Part shown: positions 16,498 through 27,922 of the stretch, one piece after another | How the letters are laid out: the number at the start of each line of letters is the position of its first letter | How positions within the stretch are numbered: position 1 is the stretch's first letter | Assembly (NCBI RefSeq): GCF_000960475.2 | Contig: NZ_JZDQ02000013.1 | Location: forward strand, 78,945-142,944 | Direction: 5' to 3' | Length of the DNA: 64,000 nt | Source: Nocardioides luteus | GTDB taxonomy: Bacteria; Actinomycetota; Actinomycetes; Propionibacteriales; Nocardioidaceae | Notes under the pieces: generated by a model | Told to the model about the DNA's origin: nothing | What the model saw: the letters and a program-made list of their open reading frames with translations, nothing else | The model's database searches: none | Made by a program: the position numbers and the translations under genes

Positions 16498-17238
16498 TCA
16501 GCTGATGGTGATCAGGGTGGAATCAGCGGACGCCTTCGGCCGCGATCGTCGGGAGGCGGTGCGACGGCCCGTCAGGCCTGCGGACACCGCGTAGCGCTGG
16601 ACCAGCGCGAAGATGAGATCGACGGCGAGGGCGAGTGCTGCCACGAGGACGGCGCCCGCGGCCATCTGGCCGAAGTCGCGTACCGCGAGGCCGTCGATCA
16701 GGAGTCGCCCGAGTCCGCCCAGGCCGACGGTCGCGGCGATGGTGGCGGTCGCGACGACCTGGAGCGTCGCCGAGCGCAGGCCCGAGAAGATGAGGGGCAG
16801 CGCGCACGGCAGCTCGACCTCGAGAAGCACCTGGAGGCCTCTCATGCCCATGCCCTTCGCAGCGTCCCGGGCGCTCGCGTCGACCTCTTCGACACCCGCG
16901 TACGCACCGGCCAGGATCGGCGGGACGGCGAGCACGGCCAGCACGACGAGGCACGGGACCACGAAGGCCGCGTCGCCCGAGAGCCGGGGGCCGAGGAGCA
17001 GGACCATGATGAAGAGCAGGCCCAGGCTCGGGATGGCGCGGGCGGCGCCGGCGACGTTCACGACCAGGAACTTCCCGCGGCCGGTGTGGCCGACGTACAG
17101 GCCGAGCGGGATCGCAATGATGGCAGCTATCACGAGAGCGACGGCCGAGTAGGTCAGGTGCTCGAGGATGCGGTGCGGGACACCGTCCTCGCCGGCCCAG
17201 TGGGCGGGGTCGGTCAACCAGGTGAGGACGAGATTCAT
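16498..17238 (-). CDS. ABC importer permease 2 (QAT family)
   Basis: 246 residues, about six membrane helices, with the BPD transporter EAA-loop region (DAAKGMGMRGLQVLLEVELP). The start overlaps the previous permease stop (TGATG). A polar Arg/Ser tail ends the protein. With the other permease it should form a heterodimeric channel for the hut-linked importer. Confidence 0.82.
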   Translation of the reverse strand: MNLVLTWLTDPAHWAGEDGVPHRILEHLTYSAVALVIAAIIAIPLGLYVGHTGRGKFLVVNVAGAARAIPSLGLLFIMVLLLGPRLSGDAAFVVPCLVVLAVLAVPPILAGAYAGVEEVDASARDAAKGMGMRGLQVLLEVELPCALPLIFSGLRSATLQVVATATIAATVGLGGLGRLLIDGLAVRDFGQMAAGAVLVAALALAVDLIFALVQRYAVSAGLTGRRTASRRSRPKASADSTLITIS

Positions 17239-17882
17239 CAGGCGGCCCTCCTCGTGCGCTGCCACGGAGTGATGAGCCGGGTTCCGGCGATGATCGCGAG
17301 GTCGAAGACGAGCGCCAGCAGCACGCACGCGATGACGCCCACGAGGATCGGCTCCATGAAGTTGCGGCGGAAGCCGTCGGTGAAGAGCGAACCCAGCTGC
17401 GGTACGCCGATGATCGCCGCGACGCTGACGATGCTGACGTTGCTCACCGCGGCGACCCGGAGGCCGGCCGAGATGACCGGGACGGCCAGCGGGAGCTCGA
17501 CCATGAACAGTCGCCGCACCCGCCCGAAGCCCATCGCCGTCGCCGCCTGGTTGACCGAGTCGGGGACGGCACCGAGACCGTCGGCCACCGTACGCACCAG
17601 CAGCGCCACGGTGTAGATCGTCATCGCGACGACCACGTTGACGGGGTCGAGGATCCGGGTGCCGATGAAGATCGGCATCAGGATGAACAGGGCGAGCGAC
17701 GGGATCGTGTAGAGGAGACCGGTCCCGGCGATCAGCAGCGGGTAGAGGACCCGGTAGCGGCGCGCCAGCCAACCCAGCGGAACCGCGATGAGCAGCCCCA
17801 GCAGGAGCGGGAGCCCGGCGAGGTAGACGTGCCTGCCGATGAGGGAGAGGACCGCGGGCAGGTGGTCGATGGACCAGCTCAT
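17238..17882 (-). CDS. ABC importer permease 1 (QAT family)
   Basis: 214 residues with about five to six membrane helices and an EAA-loop (NQAATAMGFGRVRRLFMVELP). The ATG at 17882 overlaps the ATPase stop (ATGA). It is the usual compact OpuBB/OsmW-type permease, and pairs with the product of the next gene. Confidence 0.82.
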   Translation of the reverse strand: MSWSIDHLPAVLSLIGRHVYLAGLPLLLGLLIAVPLGWLARRYRVLYPLLIAGTGLLYTIPSLALFILMPIFIGTRILDPVNVVVAMTIYTVALLVRTVADGLGAVPDSVNQAATAMGFGRVRRLFMVELPLAVPVISAGLRVAAVSNVSIVSVAAIIGVPQLGSLFTDGFRRNFMEPILVGVIACVLLALVFDLAIIAGTRLITPWQRTRRAA

Positions 17883-19009
17883 CGGGCCGCGCTCCCAGCC
17901 GGCTGCGCGGCGGCCGCGGCGGCGCGCTCGCTCTCGATGGCGTCGAGCACCTGGTGGGCGAGGACGGTGCCGGCGAACGTACCGTCCTCGTCCACGACCA
18001 CGCCGCGCCGAGCCGGCGAGGACAGCGCGGCGTCGAGCAGGTTGCGCAGCGTCCCGTTCGTGGAGGCGACGGTGCCGCCGCGGTGCAGCACCTCGGAGGA
18101 GACGGTGCCGGCGACCTGTTCCGTGTTGACCCAGCCCAGCGGACGCCGACCCTCGTCGACGACCAGCGTCCACGGCTCGGTGCCCGCGGCGGCCCGCACC
18201 TGCTCCGCGCTGTCCCCGAGGCGCGCCGTCGTCTCCGCCGCGAGCGGCAGCTTCGGGGCCCTCTGGAAGCCCAGCCCGCGGTATCCCCGGTCGCGCCCCA
18301 CGAAGTCGGCGACGAAGTCGTCGACGGGGTGCCCCAGGAGCCGCGCGGGCTCGGCGATCTGGGCGAGCTTGCCGCCGACCCGGAGCACCGCGACCTGGTC
18401 ACCCAGCTTGATCGCCTCGTCGATGTCGTGGGTGACGAACACGATGGTCTTGCCGAGGTCGCCCTGGAGCCGGAGGAACTCGTCCTGCAGCTGGTCGCGT
18501 ACGACGGGGTCGACCGCGCTGAACGGCTCATCCATCAGCATGACGGGCGGGTCGGCGGCCAGGGCACGGGCCACCCCGACGCGCTGCTGCTGACCGCCGG
18601 AGAGCTGGCTCGGGTAGCGGTCGGCGAAGGAGGTCGGCAGACCGACGCGCTCCAGCAGCTCCAGGGCACGAGCGCGCGCCTTCTTCCGGTCCCAGCCGAG
18701 CAGCATCGGGACGGTCGCGATGTTCGCGGCGACCGTGCGGTGCGGGAACAGGCCCGCCTGCTGGATCACGTAGCCGATCCCTCGACGCAGCTCGGCCGCG
18801 TCCATCGTGGTGGTGTCGCGGTCGTCGATCCAGATCCGTCCGCTCGTCGGCTCGATCATCCGGTTGATCATCCGCAGCGACGTCGTCTTGCCGCAGCCCG
18901 AGGGCCCGACGAGCACCGTGATCTTGCCGGTCGGGGCGGTCATCTCCAGGCCACCCACGGCGACGGTGCCGTCGGGGTATTCCTTGCTCACTGAGTCGAA
19001 CCGGATCAT
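17879..19009 (-). CDS. ABC importer ATP-binding protein with CBS tail (QAT family)
   Basis: 376 residues. Walker A GPSGCGKTT, signature LSGGQQQR, Walker B VMLMDEPFSAVDP, and H-loop VFVTHD. The C-terminal 120 residues form CBS-like repeats, a regulatory feature of OpuA/OpuC-type ATPases. First gene of the four-gene importer operon. A hut palindrome lies 96 bp upstream, so import is controlled with histidine breakdown. Confidence 0.88.
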   Translation of the reverse strand: MIRFDSVSKEYPDGTVAVGGLEMTAPTGKITVLVGPSGCGKTTSLRMINRMIEPTSGRIWIDDRDTTTMDAAELRRGIGYVIQQAGLFPHRTVAANIATVPMLLGWDRKKARARALELLERVGLPTSFADRYPSQLSGGQQQRVGVARALAADPPVMLMDEPFSAVDPVVRDQLQDEFLRLQGDLGKTIVFVTHDIDEAIKLGDQVAVLRVGGKLAQIAEPARLLGHPVDDFVADFVGRDRGYRGLGFQRAPKLPLAAETTARLGDSAEQVRAAAGTEPWTLVVDEGRRPLGWVNTEQVAGTVSSEVLHRGGTVASTNGTLRNLLDAALSSPARRGVVVDEDGTFAGTVLAHQVLDAIESERAAAAAAQPAGSAAR

Positions 19010-19105
19010 CCGGCACTCACCTCCACTGCTGGGGTCATCGAATGTGGTGTGGTCCCAGTGGACCTCCCGGGCGTCCGCCGGGGATACGGGCCACAGCCCG
19101 GTACT

Positions 19106-19121
19106 GTCTGGGATCCGAGAC
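19106..19121. promoter_or_regulatory. hut palindrome 2 (before the ABC importer)
   Basis: GTCTGGGATCCGAGAC, one mismatch from the shared 16-bp palindrome. It sits between the hutH stop and the ATPase gene start, upstream of the importer operon. Confidence 0.7.
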
Positions 19122-19134
19122 TTGACCGTTCAGC

Positions 19135-20589
19135 TCAGAGCGCGGCCAGTTCATCGAGCAGATCGGCGGCGCGATCGAGGTCGTCGCCGAGCGACCGGTC
19201 CTCGAGGCTGGGGTCCAGGACCTGGGCGGTTCGCTCCAGCGCGGCCCGTGCGGGGATGTCGCCGAGGTCCGGCTGCTGGACGCGCAGCGCGCGCACCGCG
19301 GCCACGAGCTCGCAGGCGAGGACGTGGCGGTACGCCTCGACCACCACGATCGCCTGGCGTGCGGCCTGCGTCGAGAAGCTCGCGTGGTCCTCGAGACCGC
19401 GGGAGACCACTGCGGTGCCCATTGTCACCGGCAGCGCGGCGTGCCGCATCTGGGCGAGGGCGTCGTGGGCGACGTACTCGAGGATCATCACGCCGGAGCT
19501 GCCCGCCGGCCCCGAGGCGAGGAACGGTGTCAGGCCCGTCATGGTCGGCTCGACCAGGTCGCCGAGGCGGGCGGCGGACAGCTCGGCCACCTGGTGGACG
19601 GAGGCGCGCGCCTGGTCCAGCGCCACCGCGACGTACGCGGTGTGGAAGTGCGCGTGGTGGAACACGTCGTCGGCCTCCACGGAGATGAGGGGGTTCTCGG
19701 CACGCGCGTTGACCTCGACGGAGAGGACCTGCTCGAGCTGGGCGAGGCTGTCCAGCGCGGGTCCCTGCACCTGCGGGAAGGCCCGCAGGCCGAACGGATC
19801 CTGGATCCGGCGGCCCGGCACCGGAGGACCGGTCATCCCGAGCAAGCGACGCATCTCGGCGGCACAGTGCTGCTGGCCCGGGTGCGGTCTGGCCTCGTGC
19901 ACGACCTCGGCATAGGCCTCGGCGGAGCCACCCAGCGCCAGGAAGGAGAGGGCGGCGACGGTGTGGCTGGCGCGCAGGAGCGTCTGCAGGTCGGCGCAGG
20001 CGATGACCGCCTCGGCCAGCGTCGCGGCGTTGCTGCTCATGAACGCGAGCGCGTCCCCGGTGTCGAGCGCGACCGGCGGCGCCTCGCCGACCGCCCACGG
20101 GCGCTCGCCGGCCAGGGTGAGCGCGATCTCCGCGAGGACGGTCAGGTCGCCGGTGCCGATCGCCCCGAGCCGGTGCCCCCTCGGCAGCGCGCCGAGGTCG
20201 AGAGCCTGCTCGAGAGCGTCCAGGACGCGTACGTGGACCCCGGAACCGCCTGCGGCCAGCTGGTTGAGCCGGATGACCATGGTGGCGCGGACCACGTCGG
20301 GGGCCAGCTCGAAGCCGACCCCGCCCGCATGGCTGCGGAGCAACCGGAGTCCGTGGCCCAGCGCCGCATCGCCACCGACCTCCTCCTGCCGGTTGGCGCC
20401 CACCCCGGTCGTACGTCCGTAGACGTGACGCCGGCGGGCGACGGTCTCCGCGGTCTCCCACGACTCCTGCGCCCGTTCGCGGGCGGCCGGGTCGAGCCGG
20501 ACCGAGGCGCCGCCGCGAGCGACCAGGAGGATCTCGTCACGGCCGAGTGAGGTGCCGTCGATGAGTACGTGAGGTGTGCCGCGCGACAT
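19135..20589 (-). CDS. hutH: histidine/aromatic amino acid ammonia-lyase-like protein, atypical MIO site
   Basis: 484 residues, clearly homologous to HutH: YGRTTGVGANR (Tyr at about 57), SHAGGVGFELAPD (His 87), [37 protein letters not shown]. However, the segment that forms the MIO cofactor (normally G-x-x-G-A-S-G-D-L) reads GAIGTGDLT at about 142-150, one residue short and without the Ala-Ser-Gly triad. The loops around the usual catalytic Asn and Glu are also changed (FMSSNAAT, AQMRHAA). Start at 20589 follows AAGGAG. Its position in the hut regulon and its own hut palindrome suggest a histidine role, but lyase activity is not assured. Confidence 0.7.
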   Translation of the reverse strand: MSRGTPHVLIDGTSLGRDEILLVARGGASVRLDPAARERAQESWETAETVARRRHVYGRTTGVGANRQEEVGGDAALGHGLRLLRSHAGGVGFELAPDVVRATMVIRLNQLAAGGSGVHVRVLDALEQALDLGALPRGHRLGAIGTGDLTVLAEIALTLAGERPWAVGEAPPVALDTGDALAFMSSNAATLAEAVIACADLQTLLRASHTVAALSFLALGGSAEAYAEVVHEARPHPGQQHCAAEMRRLLGMTGPPVPGRRIQDPFGLRAFPQVQGPALDSLAQLEQVLSVEVNARAENPLISVEADDVFHHAHFHTAYVAVALDQARASVHQVAELSAARLGDLVEPTMTGLTPFLASGPAGSSGVMILEYVAHDALAQMRHAALPVTMGTAVVSRGLEDHASFSTQAARQAIVVVEAYRHVLACELVAAVRALRVQQPDLGDIPARAALERTAQVLDPSLEDRSLGDDLDRAADLLDELAAL

Positions 20590-20664
20590 GGTGAGCTCCT
20601 TGGGGTTTCGTGGGCTCAATTCAACGCTTCGGGCATCCCGCGGCGCACTCGTCGTCAAGCGGAT

Positions 20665-21258
20665 TCAGTCTTGGATCCCAGACGGTGACGCCGAGCCGGG
20701 GGCGGGGGCGATGCGGACGATCGCCACCGCTCCAGCACCCTCGACGGTCACGGGCCGGTCGGTGATGAGCACGTCGCCCGGGCCGAGCCTGGCCGAGTCG
20801 TCGCCCGCACGGGCGCACACCGCACCCGTGAGGCCCACCACCAGCAACGGCGACCCCTGGCGCAGAGGCTCTTCAGAACTGCCCACGTCCAGCATCTCGA
20901 CCGTGGCGCTCGCCTGCCCGCGCCGGGTCATCACGTTGAGGTCGCGGGTGGGCGCCGTCACCGAGCACCGCACCGGCACGTCACCGTCGAAGGAGTACGG
21001 CACGAACGGCCGCAGCACGGTCGTCTCCCCCGGCAGCTCGAGCGTCATCGGCGGTCCGTCGATCAGCGTGATCACCCGGTCCACGCCGGGGAACGTCGAG
21101 AACTCACCCGACTCGGCGACCTCGGCGAAGCTGATCCGCCAGGCGAGGTCGGAGCCGGCGTCCGTGCCCGGCGGCCACGCGGCGACCTCGGCGGTCATGC
21201 CCCCGCCGTTGCGCCACCGGCGCCGGACGTGCTCCTCCGCGCGACGAAGGTCGAACAT
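20665..21258 (-). CDS. hutD: HutD-family cupin protein
   Basis: 197 residues matching the HutD/Ves bicupin family: WRNGGGMTAEVAAWP near the N-terminus and LAWRISFAEVAESGEFSTFP. HutD is found with hut genes and is proposed to moderate histidine use, perhaps by binding formiminoglutamate. Five bp separate it from hutF upstream, so hutU-hutF-hutD form one operon. The end of its reading frame contains the palindrome that precedes hutH. Confidence 0.82.
   Translation of the reverse strand: MFDLRRAEEHVRRRWRNGGGMTAEVAAWPPGTDAGSDLAWRISFAEVAESGEFSTFPGVDRVITLIDGPPMTLELPGETTVLRPFVPYSFDGDVPVRCSVTAPTRDLNVMTRRGQASATVEMLDVGSSEEPLRQGSPLLVVGLTGAVCARAGDDSARLGPGDVLITDRPVTVEGAGAVAIVRIAPAPGSASPSGIQD
20668..20683. 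promoter_or_regulatory. hut palindrome 3 (before hutH)
   Basis: GTCTTGGATCCCAGAC, one mismatch from the shared palindrome. It lies inside the last codons of hutD and 78 bp upstream of the hutH start, so hutH probably has its own regulated promoter. Confidence 0.7.
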
Positions 21259-21263
21259 CGTCC

Positions 21264-22594
21264 TCAGATCCCGGTGATGGCGCGGTGGAGCTCACCGGCC
21301 ACGTCGCCGACCGCCAGGTGCCGGCGGTCGCGGACGACCTCGTTGCCACCGACGATGACGTCGGTGACGTCCTGGGCGGCGCCGGCGAAGACCGTCGACT
21401 CGAGAAGTGTCTCGGCCTCCCATCCGGCGAGGCGCACGGAGTCGAGCGAGATCGTCGTCAGGTCGGCCAGTCCCTCCGGCGCGATCCGGCCGGCCTCCGA
21501 CCAGCCCAGCGAGGCGTGCCCGTCGACGGTCGCCGCGCGCAGGAGGTCGGCCGCGGACCAGTGGCCGCGGCGCTCGGTACGCAGCCGCTCGTCGAGCTCG
21601 AGCGCCCGGGTCTCCTCCAGCAGGTCGATGACCGCGTTGCTGTCGCTTCCGAGCGAGATCGCCGAGCCGGCGTCGGCGAGGTCGCGTGCGCGTCCGATGC
21701 CGTCCGCGAGGTCGCGCTCGGTGGTCGGGGTCATGCAGATCGTCGTGTGGGAGTCACCGAGCGCGGCGACGTCCGCAAACGTCAGGTGCGTCGCGTGCAC
21801 CGCCGACGAGAGCTCGCCGAGCGCCCCGTGGCGGGCGAGCAGCTCGGTCGGCGTACAGCCGTAGCGCTCCTGGCAGGCCTGGTTCTCGGCGCGCTGCTCG
21901 GAGAGGTGGAAATGGAGCGGCGCACCCTGCTCGGTCGCCCAGCCGGCCACCGTCGCGAGCTGGTCGGCGGGCACGGCGCGCACAGAGTGGATGGCCGCAC
22001 CGATCCGGGCATGGCCGGCGCCGGACAGCGCCGAGACGCGGTCCGCCCAGGCCGCCGCATCCCCGTCCCCGAAGCGCAGCTGGGCGCCCTCGAGGGGCTG
22101 ACCCGGAGCTCCGGTCAGGTAGCAGGCGTCGAGCAACGTGATCCGAATGCCGGCATCGGCGGCCGCCGCGATCAGGGCCTCGCCCATGGCATTCGCCTCG
22201 GCGTACGGACGGCCGTCGGGGTCGTGGTGGAGGTAGTGGAACTCCCCCACCGCGGTGATCCCGGCCAGCGCCATCTCGGCGTACGTCGCCCGGGCCAGCG
22301 CGAAGTAGGAGTCGGGGGTGAGTCGTCCGGCGACGGCGTACATGTCCTCGCGCCAGGTCCAGAAGGTGCCGCCGCCCCGGTGGGTGCGGCCGCGCAGCGC
22401 GCGGTGGAAGGCGTGCGAGTGCGCATTGGCCAGACCGGGGAGGGTGAGCCCCCGCAGGCGCGTCGCGCCTGCGGGGGCCGCCGAGCCGGTGACGCCCGGG
22501 GTGACGGCGCGGATCCGATCGCCGTCGACCTCGATGAGGACGTCGACGTCGACCCGGTCCCCGCCGAGCCAGGCGTGGTCGGCGAGGTAGGCGG

Positions 22595-22598
<4 letters not shown>
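21264..22598 (-). CDS. hutF: formimidoylglutamate deiminase
   Basis: 444 residues of amidohydrolase fold. Zn-site residues appear in [21 protein letters not shown] and [15 protein letters not shown]. HutF converts N-formimino-L-glutamate to N-formyl-L-glutamate and ammonia. The GTG start overlaps the hutU stop (GTGA). An in-frame upstream extension was discarded because it lies inside hutU. This fixes the pathway as the five-step route through N-formylglutamate. Confidence 0.9.
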
Positions 22599-24253
<1,655 letters not shown>

Positions 24254-24357
24254 GGACTTCTCCTCGTTCGGTTGTGCACGTCGATCATGAGGGCACATGG
24301 CCCACTGCCATTGCACTCCCGGCCCGGCACGAGAGGAAGGGCGTTCCCCCGATCGTG

Positions 24358-24373
24358 GTCTGGGATACCAGAC
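24358..24373. promoter_or_regulatory. hut palindrome 4 (before hutU)
   Basis: GTCTGGGATACCAGAC, one mismatch from the shared 16-bp palindrome and with perfect 6-bp arms. It lies between the stop of the IclR gene and the hutU start. Confidence 0.72.
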
Positions 24374-24387
24374 CCCTGGCGAGGCGG

Positions 24388-25140
24388 TCAGCCGCCCAGC
24401 CGACGCGACAGCATCCGCGTCGTCGTACGCACCTCGCCGACCAGCCGCTCGACGAGCTCGGGCGACTGCTCCGCCTGCGGATAGGTCACCGCCACCGAGG
24501 CGACCGGATAGCCCGTGCCGTCGAGCACGGGCATGGCGACCGAGGCCAGGCCTTCGGTGACCTCCCCGTGCTCGGCGGCGAAACCGTTCGCACGGACGTC
24601 GACGAGCATCCGGCGCAGCTGGGACAGCGATGACGGCGCCCCGGGACCTTCGAGCGAGAACGCCTCGCGGTCGGCGTAGAGCGCCCTGACCTGGGGATGC
24701 GGAAGGGACGCGAGCATCGCCCGGCCCGAGGCCGTGGTCGCCGCGGGCAACCGCACCCCGACCTCGGTGATCAGGAGCGGCCGGCCCGCAGCCCGTTCCT
24801 CGATCACGTACACGACGTCGCGGCCGAGGAGCACCGAGAGATGGGCGCTGTTGCCGCAGCGGTCGGCGAGCGCGGCGACGGGCCGGCGCGCCAGCCGCTG
24901 CAACGGCTCCTGACGGGCGTAGCCGCTGCCGAGCTCGTAGGCCCCCACGCCCAGCCCGTAGACCCGCTGCTCGGGGTAGTGGACCACGAAGCCGAACTCG
25001 ATGAGCGTGTTCAGCAGGTGGTACGTCGTGGAGCGCGGCAGCTCCAGAGAGCGCGCGATCGCGGACGCCTGGAGCGGGCTCGCCTGGCTCGCGAGGTGGC
25101 GCAGGATGGCGAGGGTCTGCTCGGCAGCAGGGACTCCCAT
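24388..25140 (-). CDS. IclR-family transcriptional regulator of the hut genes
   Basis: 250 residues. N-terminal winged helix (about 6-60; [20 protein letters not shown]) and a GAF-like effector domain (about 80-245). It precedes hutU in the same orientation, with only 15 bp between its stop and a hut palindrome. IclR proteins bind short palindromes as dimers and often sense pathway intermediates; urocanate is the classic hut inducer. Control of the four palindromes is inferred from location. Confidence 0.85.
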   Translation of the reverse strand: MGVPAAEQTLAILRHLASQASPLQASAIARSLELPRSTTYHLLNTLIEFGFVVHYPEQRVYGLGVGAYELGSGYARQEPLQRLARRPVAALADRCGNSAHLSVLLGRDVVYVIEERAAGRPLLITEVGVRLPAATTASGRAMLASLPHPQVRALYADREAFSLEGPGAPSSLSQLRRMLVDVRANGFAAEHGEVTEGLASVAMPVLDGTGYPVASVAVTYPQAEQSPELVERLVGEVRTTTRMLSRRLGG

Positions 25141-25162
25141 GACGGCACCTCTCTCGGGGTCA

Positions 25163-25192
25163 GACCGGCGAACCGGTCACGGACTCGTGACC
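25163..25192. other. two adjoining palindromes upstream of the IclR gene
   Basis: GACCGG-CGAA-CCGGTC (25163-25178) and GGTCACG-GACT-CGTGACC (25175-25192), overlapping by four bases. They may act as a terminator for the SRPBCC gene or as operators for the IclR gene. They do not resemble the hut palindromes. Confidence 0.35.
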
Positions 25193-25206
25193 GTCAGGAT
25201 CTCACC

Positions 25207-25644
25207 TCAGGTCTCCAGGATCTCCTTGAGCCTGGCCAGGTCCTTCGTCGTGGCGCGCCGCATCGCCAGCTCCATCGCCGGTCCGGCGATCCGGGCGAAC
25301 CCGGACGGGTTGCCGCGGTTGCGCAGCGTCATCCGGGTGCCGCCGCCGTCGGCCGGCTCCCACGTGTAGGACGTCTCCATCGGGAACGGTCCGTCCGCCG
25401 TACGCATCACCAGCCGCTCCCCCGGCACCCACTCGACCACCTCGTAGGTGTAGGCCAGCCGGCGCCCGAGGAACTGGGCCACGAAGTCCATCCGCGACCC
25501 GACCCGCATCGGCGGCTGCGTACGCCACTCGACGGAGCGGATGTTGGCGTACCAGGTCGGGGCGTTGCCCGGGTCGCCGGCGTAGGCGGACACCTCGGCC
25601 GGCGAACGCCGGATCGTCGTCTCCACCATCACGTCCACGCTCAT
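25207..25644 (-). CDS. SRPBCC family protein
   Basis: 145 residues of the polyketide-cyclase/dehydrase fold (VETTIRRSPAEVSAYAGDPG, WYANIRSVEW, then a C-terminal helix). These proteins bind lipophilic ligands; none can be named. Start at 25644 follows GGAGGA at 11 bp; an in-frame GTG at 25689 lacks a ribosome site. It is directly downstream of a TetR gene and probably co-transcribed. Confidence 0.68.
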   Translation of the reverse strand: MSVDVMVETTIRRSPAEVSAYAGDPGNAPTWYANIRSVEWRTQPPMRVGSRMDFVAQFLGRRLAYTYEVVEWVPGERLVMRTADGPFPMETSYTWEPADGGGTRMTLRNRGNPSGFARIAGPAMELAMRRATTKDLARLKEILET

Positions 25645-25695
25645 GGCCCCATCGTCCTCCGAGACCGGGTTGTCGGCCAGAGCGACCACGAGGGA

Positions 25696-26268
25696 TCAGG
25701 CCAGAGCGGCGACCGCGTCAGCGAGATCGTCGACGGAGCGGGCGCGCTCGGGGAGGCTGCCGTCGAGGCCCAGGCTGAGCTGGAGACCCTGGAAGGCGGC
25801 GTCGATGACATGGGCTGCCCGTTCCGCGACCGCTGAACCCACTCCGGACTTCTCCAGGTGCGCGATCAGGCCGGCGATCCACACCGCGTTGGCCTCACGG
25901 ACCGCCGAGGCGTACGGCTCCCGGCCGAAGAGGCCGAGCGCGGCCGCCTCCACATAGATCCAGCTGCACCGGTCGCCCTCCATCACCGACCACAGGTCGT
26001 GGACGGCGCTCCGCAGGTCCTCGGAGGGCTCGAGCGAGGCGACCTCGGCGACCGACCGCTCGTTGGACGTGCGGAGCACATCTGCGACCAGCTGGTCCTT
26101 GGTGCCGAAGTGGTAGAGCAGGACCCGGTTGCTCGTGCCCAGCTTGGCCGCCAGCGGGCGCAGGCTCAGGCCGATCAGGCCGTGCTCGTGGACGTAGTCG
26201 GTCGCCAGCTCGGCCCAGGCAGCACGGCGCTGCGGGTCCTTGGCCGGGGCGGTGCTCACGCTCGTCAT
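25696..26268 (-). CDS. TetR-family regulator, probable repressor of the bet operon
   Basis: 190 residues with an N-terminal HTH (SLRPLAAKLGTSNRVLLYHF) and an all-helical ligand domain. It is divergent from betB across a 167-bp gap that holds two identical 15-bp repeats. BetI, the usual choline-responsive repressor of bet genes, is of the same family and position. Sequence alone does not prove it is BetI. Confidence 0.75.
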   Translation of the reverse strand: MTSVSTAPAKDPQRRAAWAELATDYVHEHGLIGLSLRPLAAKLGTSNRVLLYHFGTKDQLVADVLRTSNERSVAEVASLEPSEDLRSAVHDLWSVMEGDRCSWIYVEAAALGLFGREPYASAVREANAVWIAGLIAHLEKSGVGSAVAERAAHVIDAAFQGLQLSLGLDGSLPERARSVDDLADAVAALA

Positions 26269-26306
26269 GCGGCGACTGTAACAACCGATGGAGTGATTTG
26301 TATCAG

Positions 26307-26341
26307 CTGCAACAATTTTGTACCGCCTGCAACAATTTTGT
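26307..26341. promoter_or_regulatory. two 15-bp direct repeats before betB
   Basis: CTGCAACAATTTTGT is present exactly at 26307-26321 and 26327-26341, a 20-bp period (two helical turns). Each copy contains the inverted arms ACAA-TT-TTGT. The region is A/T-rich against a GC-rich background. It is the best candidate operator for the divergent TetR protein. Confidence 0.6.
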
Positions 26342-26435
26342 CCGTGTAGCCCTTGACCTGGCCCTTCGGGTCCGCGCAGGATCTTCTGCAATTCACCCGC
26401 GGTTGCCTTGTGCGCAACCCGACGCCGGAGGTTGC

Positions 26436-27905
26436 ATGAGCGAGATCTACATCGACGGGCGCTGGACGCCCGCGCAGTCGGGCGAGCAGCGGGAGATCCG
26501 CTGTCCTGCCGACGGCGCGGTCGTCGGAACCGTTGCGGAGGCCGGCGCGGAGGACACCCACGCCGCGATCGCAGCGGCACGCCGCGCCTTCGACGAGGGC
26601 CCCTGGCCCCGCTCCTCGGCGGCCGAGCGCGGTGCCCTGCTGGAGCGGGTCGCCCGTCTGCTCGAGCGCGACAAGCAGCTGGTGGCCCGGGCCGAGTCGC
26701 TCGACACCGGCAAGCGCTTCGTCGAGAGCGAGATCGACGTCGACGACGTCGTCTCCGTCTTCGACCACTACGCGCGCCTCGCCGTCGAGGACCACAGCCG
26801 CCCGGTCGTGACCGACCGGCCCGAGGTCGAGTCGGTGATCGTCCACGAGCCCGTCGGCGTCTGCGCCCTCATCACGCCGTGGAACTACCCGCTCCTCCAG
26901 ACCGCCTGGAAGGTCGCCCCGGCCCTCGCCGCGGGCAACACCTTCGTCCTCAAGCCGAGCGAGCTGACCCCGCACACCGCGATCCACCTGATGCGGCTGC
27001 TCGACGAGGCCGGGCTCCCGGCGGGCGTGGGCAACCTCGTCCTCGGCGCCGGCCCGGTCGCGGGGGCTCCGCTCGCGGAGGACCCGCGGGTCGACCTGCT
27101 CTCCTTCACCGGCGGCCTCGAGACCGGCAAGCACCTGATGGCCACCGCCGCCGCGACGGTCAAGAAGGTCGCCCTCGAGCTCGGCGGCAAGAACCCCAAC
27201 ATCGTCTTCGCGGACGCCGATCGCGAGACGGCCCTGGACAACGCGCTGACCGCGGTCTTCCTCCACTCCGGGCAGGTCTGCTCCGCCGGCGCCCGCCTCC
27301 TCATCGAGGAGTCGATCCACGACGAGTTCGTCGACGCCCTCGTCGAGCGGGCCTCGGCCATCCGCCTCGGCGGCCCCTTCGACGACAAGGCGGAGACCGG
27401 TCCGCTCATCTCGCTGCCCCACCTGGAGAAGGTGGCGGCGTACGTCGAGGCAGGCATCAGCGAGGGCGCCGTGCTGCGCTGCGGTGGCACCCGCCTCACC
27501 GATCCCGAGCACGCCGACGGCTACTTCTTCCCTCCCACGGTGCTCGACGGTTGCACCGCCGGGATGACCGTCCTGCGCGAGGAGTCCTTCGGGCCCGTGC
27601 TGACGGTGGAGACCTTCCGCACCGAGGAGGAGGCGCTGGCGCTGGCCAACGACACGATCTTCGGTCTGGCCGGCGGGGTGTGGACCTCCGACCCCGACCG
27701 AGCGCGCCGCATCGCCGCGGGCCTGCGCGCCGGCACGGTCTGGATCAATGACTTCCACCCCTACGTGCCGCAGGCCGAGTGGGGCGGATTCAAGCAGTCC
27801 GGCGTCGGCCGCGAGCTCGGCATGGCCGGCCTGGACGAATATCGCGAGACGAAGCACATCTGGCACAACACCACCCCCGAGCCCAGCCGTTGGTTCGGCG
27901 CGTGA
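26436..27905 (+). CDS. betB: betaine-aldehyde dehydrogenase
   Basis: 489 residues of the NAD(P)+-dependent aldehyde dehydrogenase family. Active-site motifs are [12 protein letters not shown] (catalytic Glu) and [15 protein letters not shown] (catalytic Cys), with WNYPLLQ and FTGG in the cofactor site. In the bet pathway it oxidises betaine aldehyde to glycine betaine. CCGGAGG precedes the ATG. It is the first gene of betB-betA-importer, under the divergent TetR regulator. Confidence 0.9.
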   Translation: MSEIYIDGRWTPAQSGEQREIRCPADGAVVGTVAEAGAEDTHAAIAAARRAFDEGPWPRSSAAERGALLERVARLLERDKQLVARAESLDTGKRFVESEIDVDDVVSVFDHYARLAVEDHSRPVVTDRPEVESVIVHEPVGVCALITPWNYPLLQTAWKVAPALAAGNTFVLKPSELTPHTAIHLMRLLDEAGLPAGVGNLVLGAGPVAGAPLAEDPRVDLLSFTGGLETGKHLMATAAATVKKVALELGGKNPNIVFADADRETALDNALTAVFLHSGQVCSAGARLLIEESIHDEFVDALVERASAIRLGGPFDDKAETGPLISLPHLEKVAAYVEAGISEGAVLRCGGTRLTDPEHADGYFFPPTVLDGCTAGMTVLREESFGPVLTVETFRTEEEALALANDTIFGLAGGVWTSDPDRARRIAAGLRAGTVWINDFHPYVPQAEWGGFKQSGVGRELGMAGLDEYRETKHIWHNTTPEPSRWFGA

Positions 27906-27922
27906 GAGCAGGAGCTACTTCG

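Noticed and set aside
25163..25192. The palindromes before the IclR gene as a fifth hut operator.
   Set aside because: Their arms (GACCGG, GGTCACG) do not match GTCTGG/CCAGAC.
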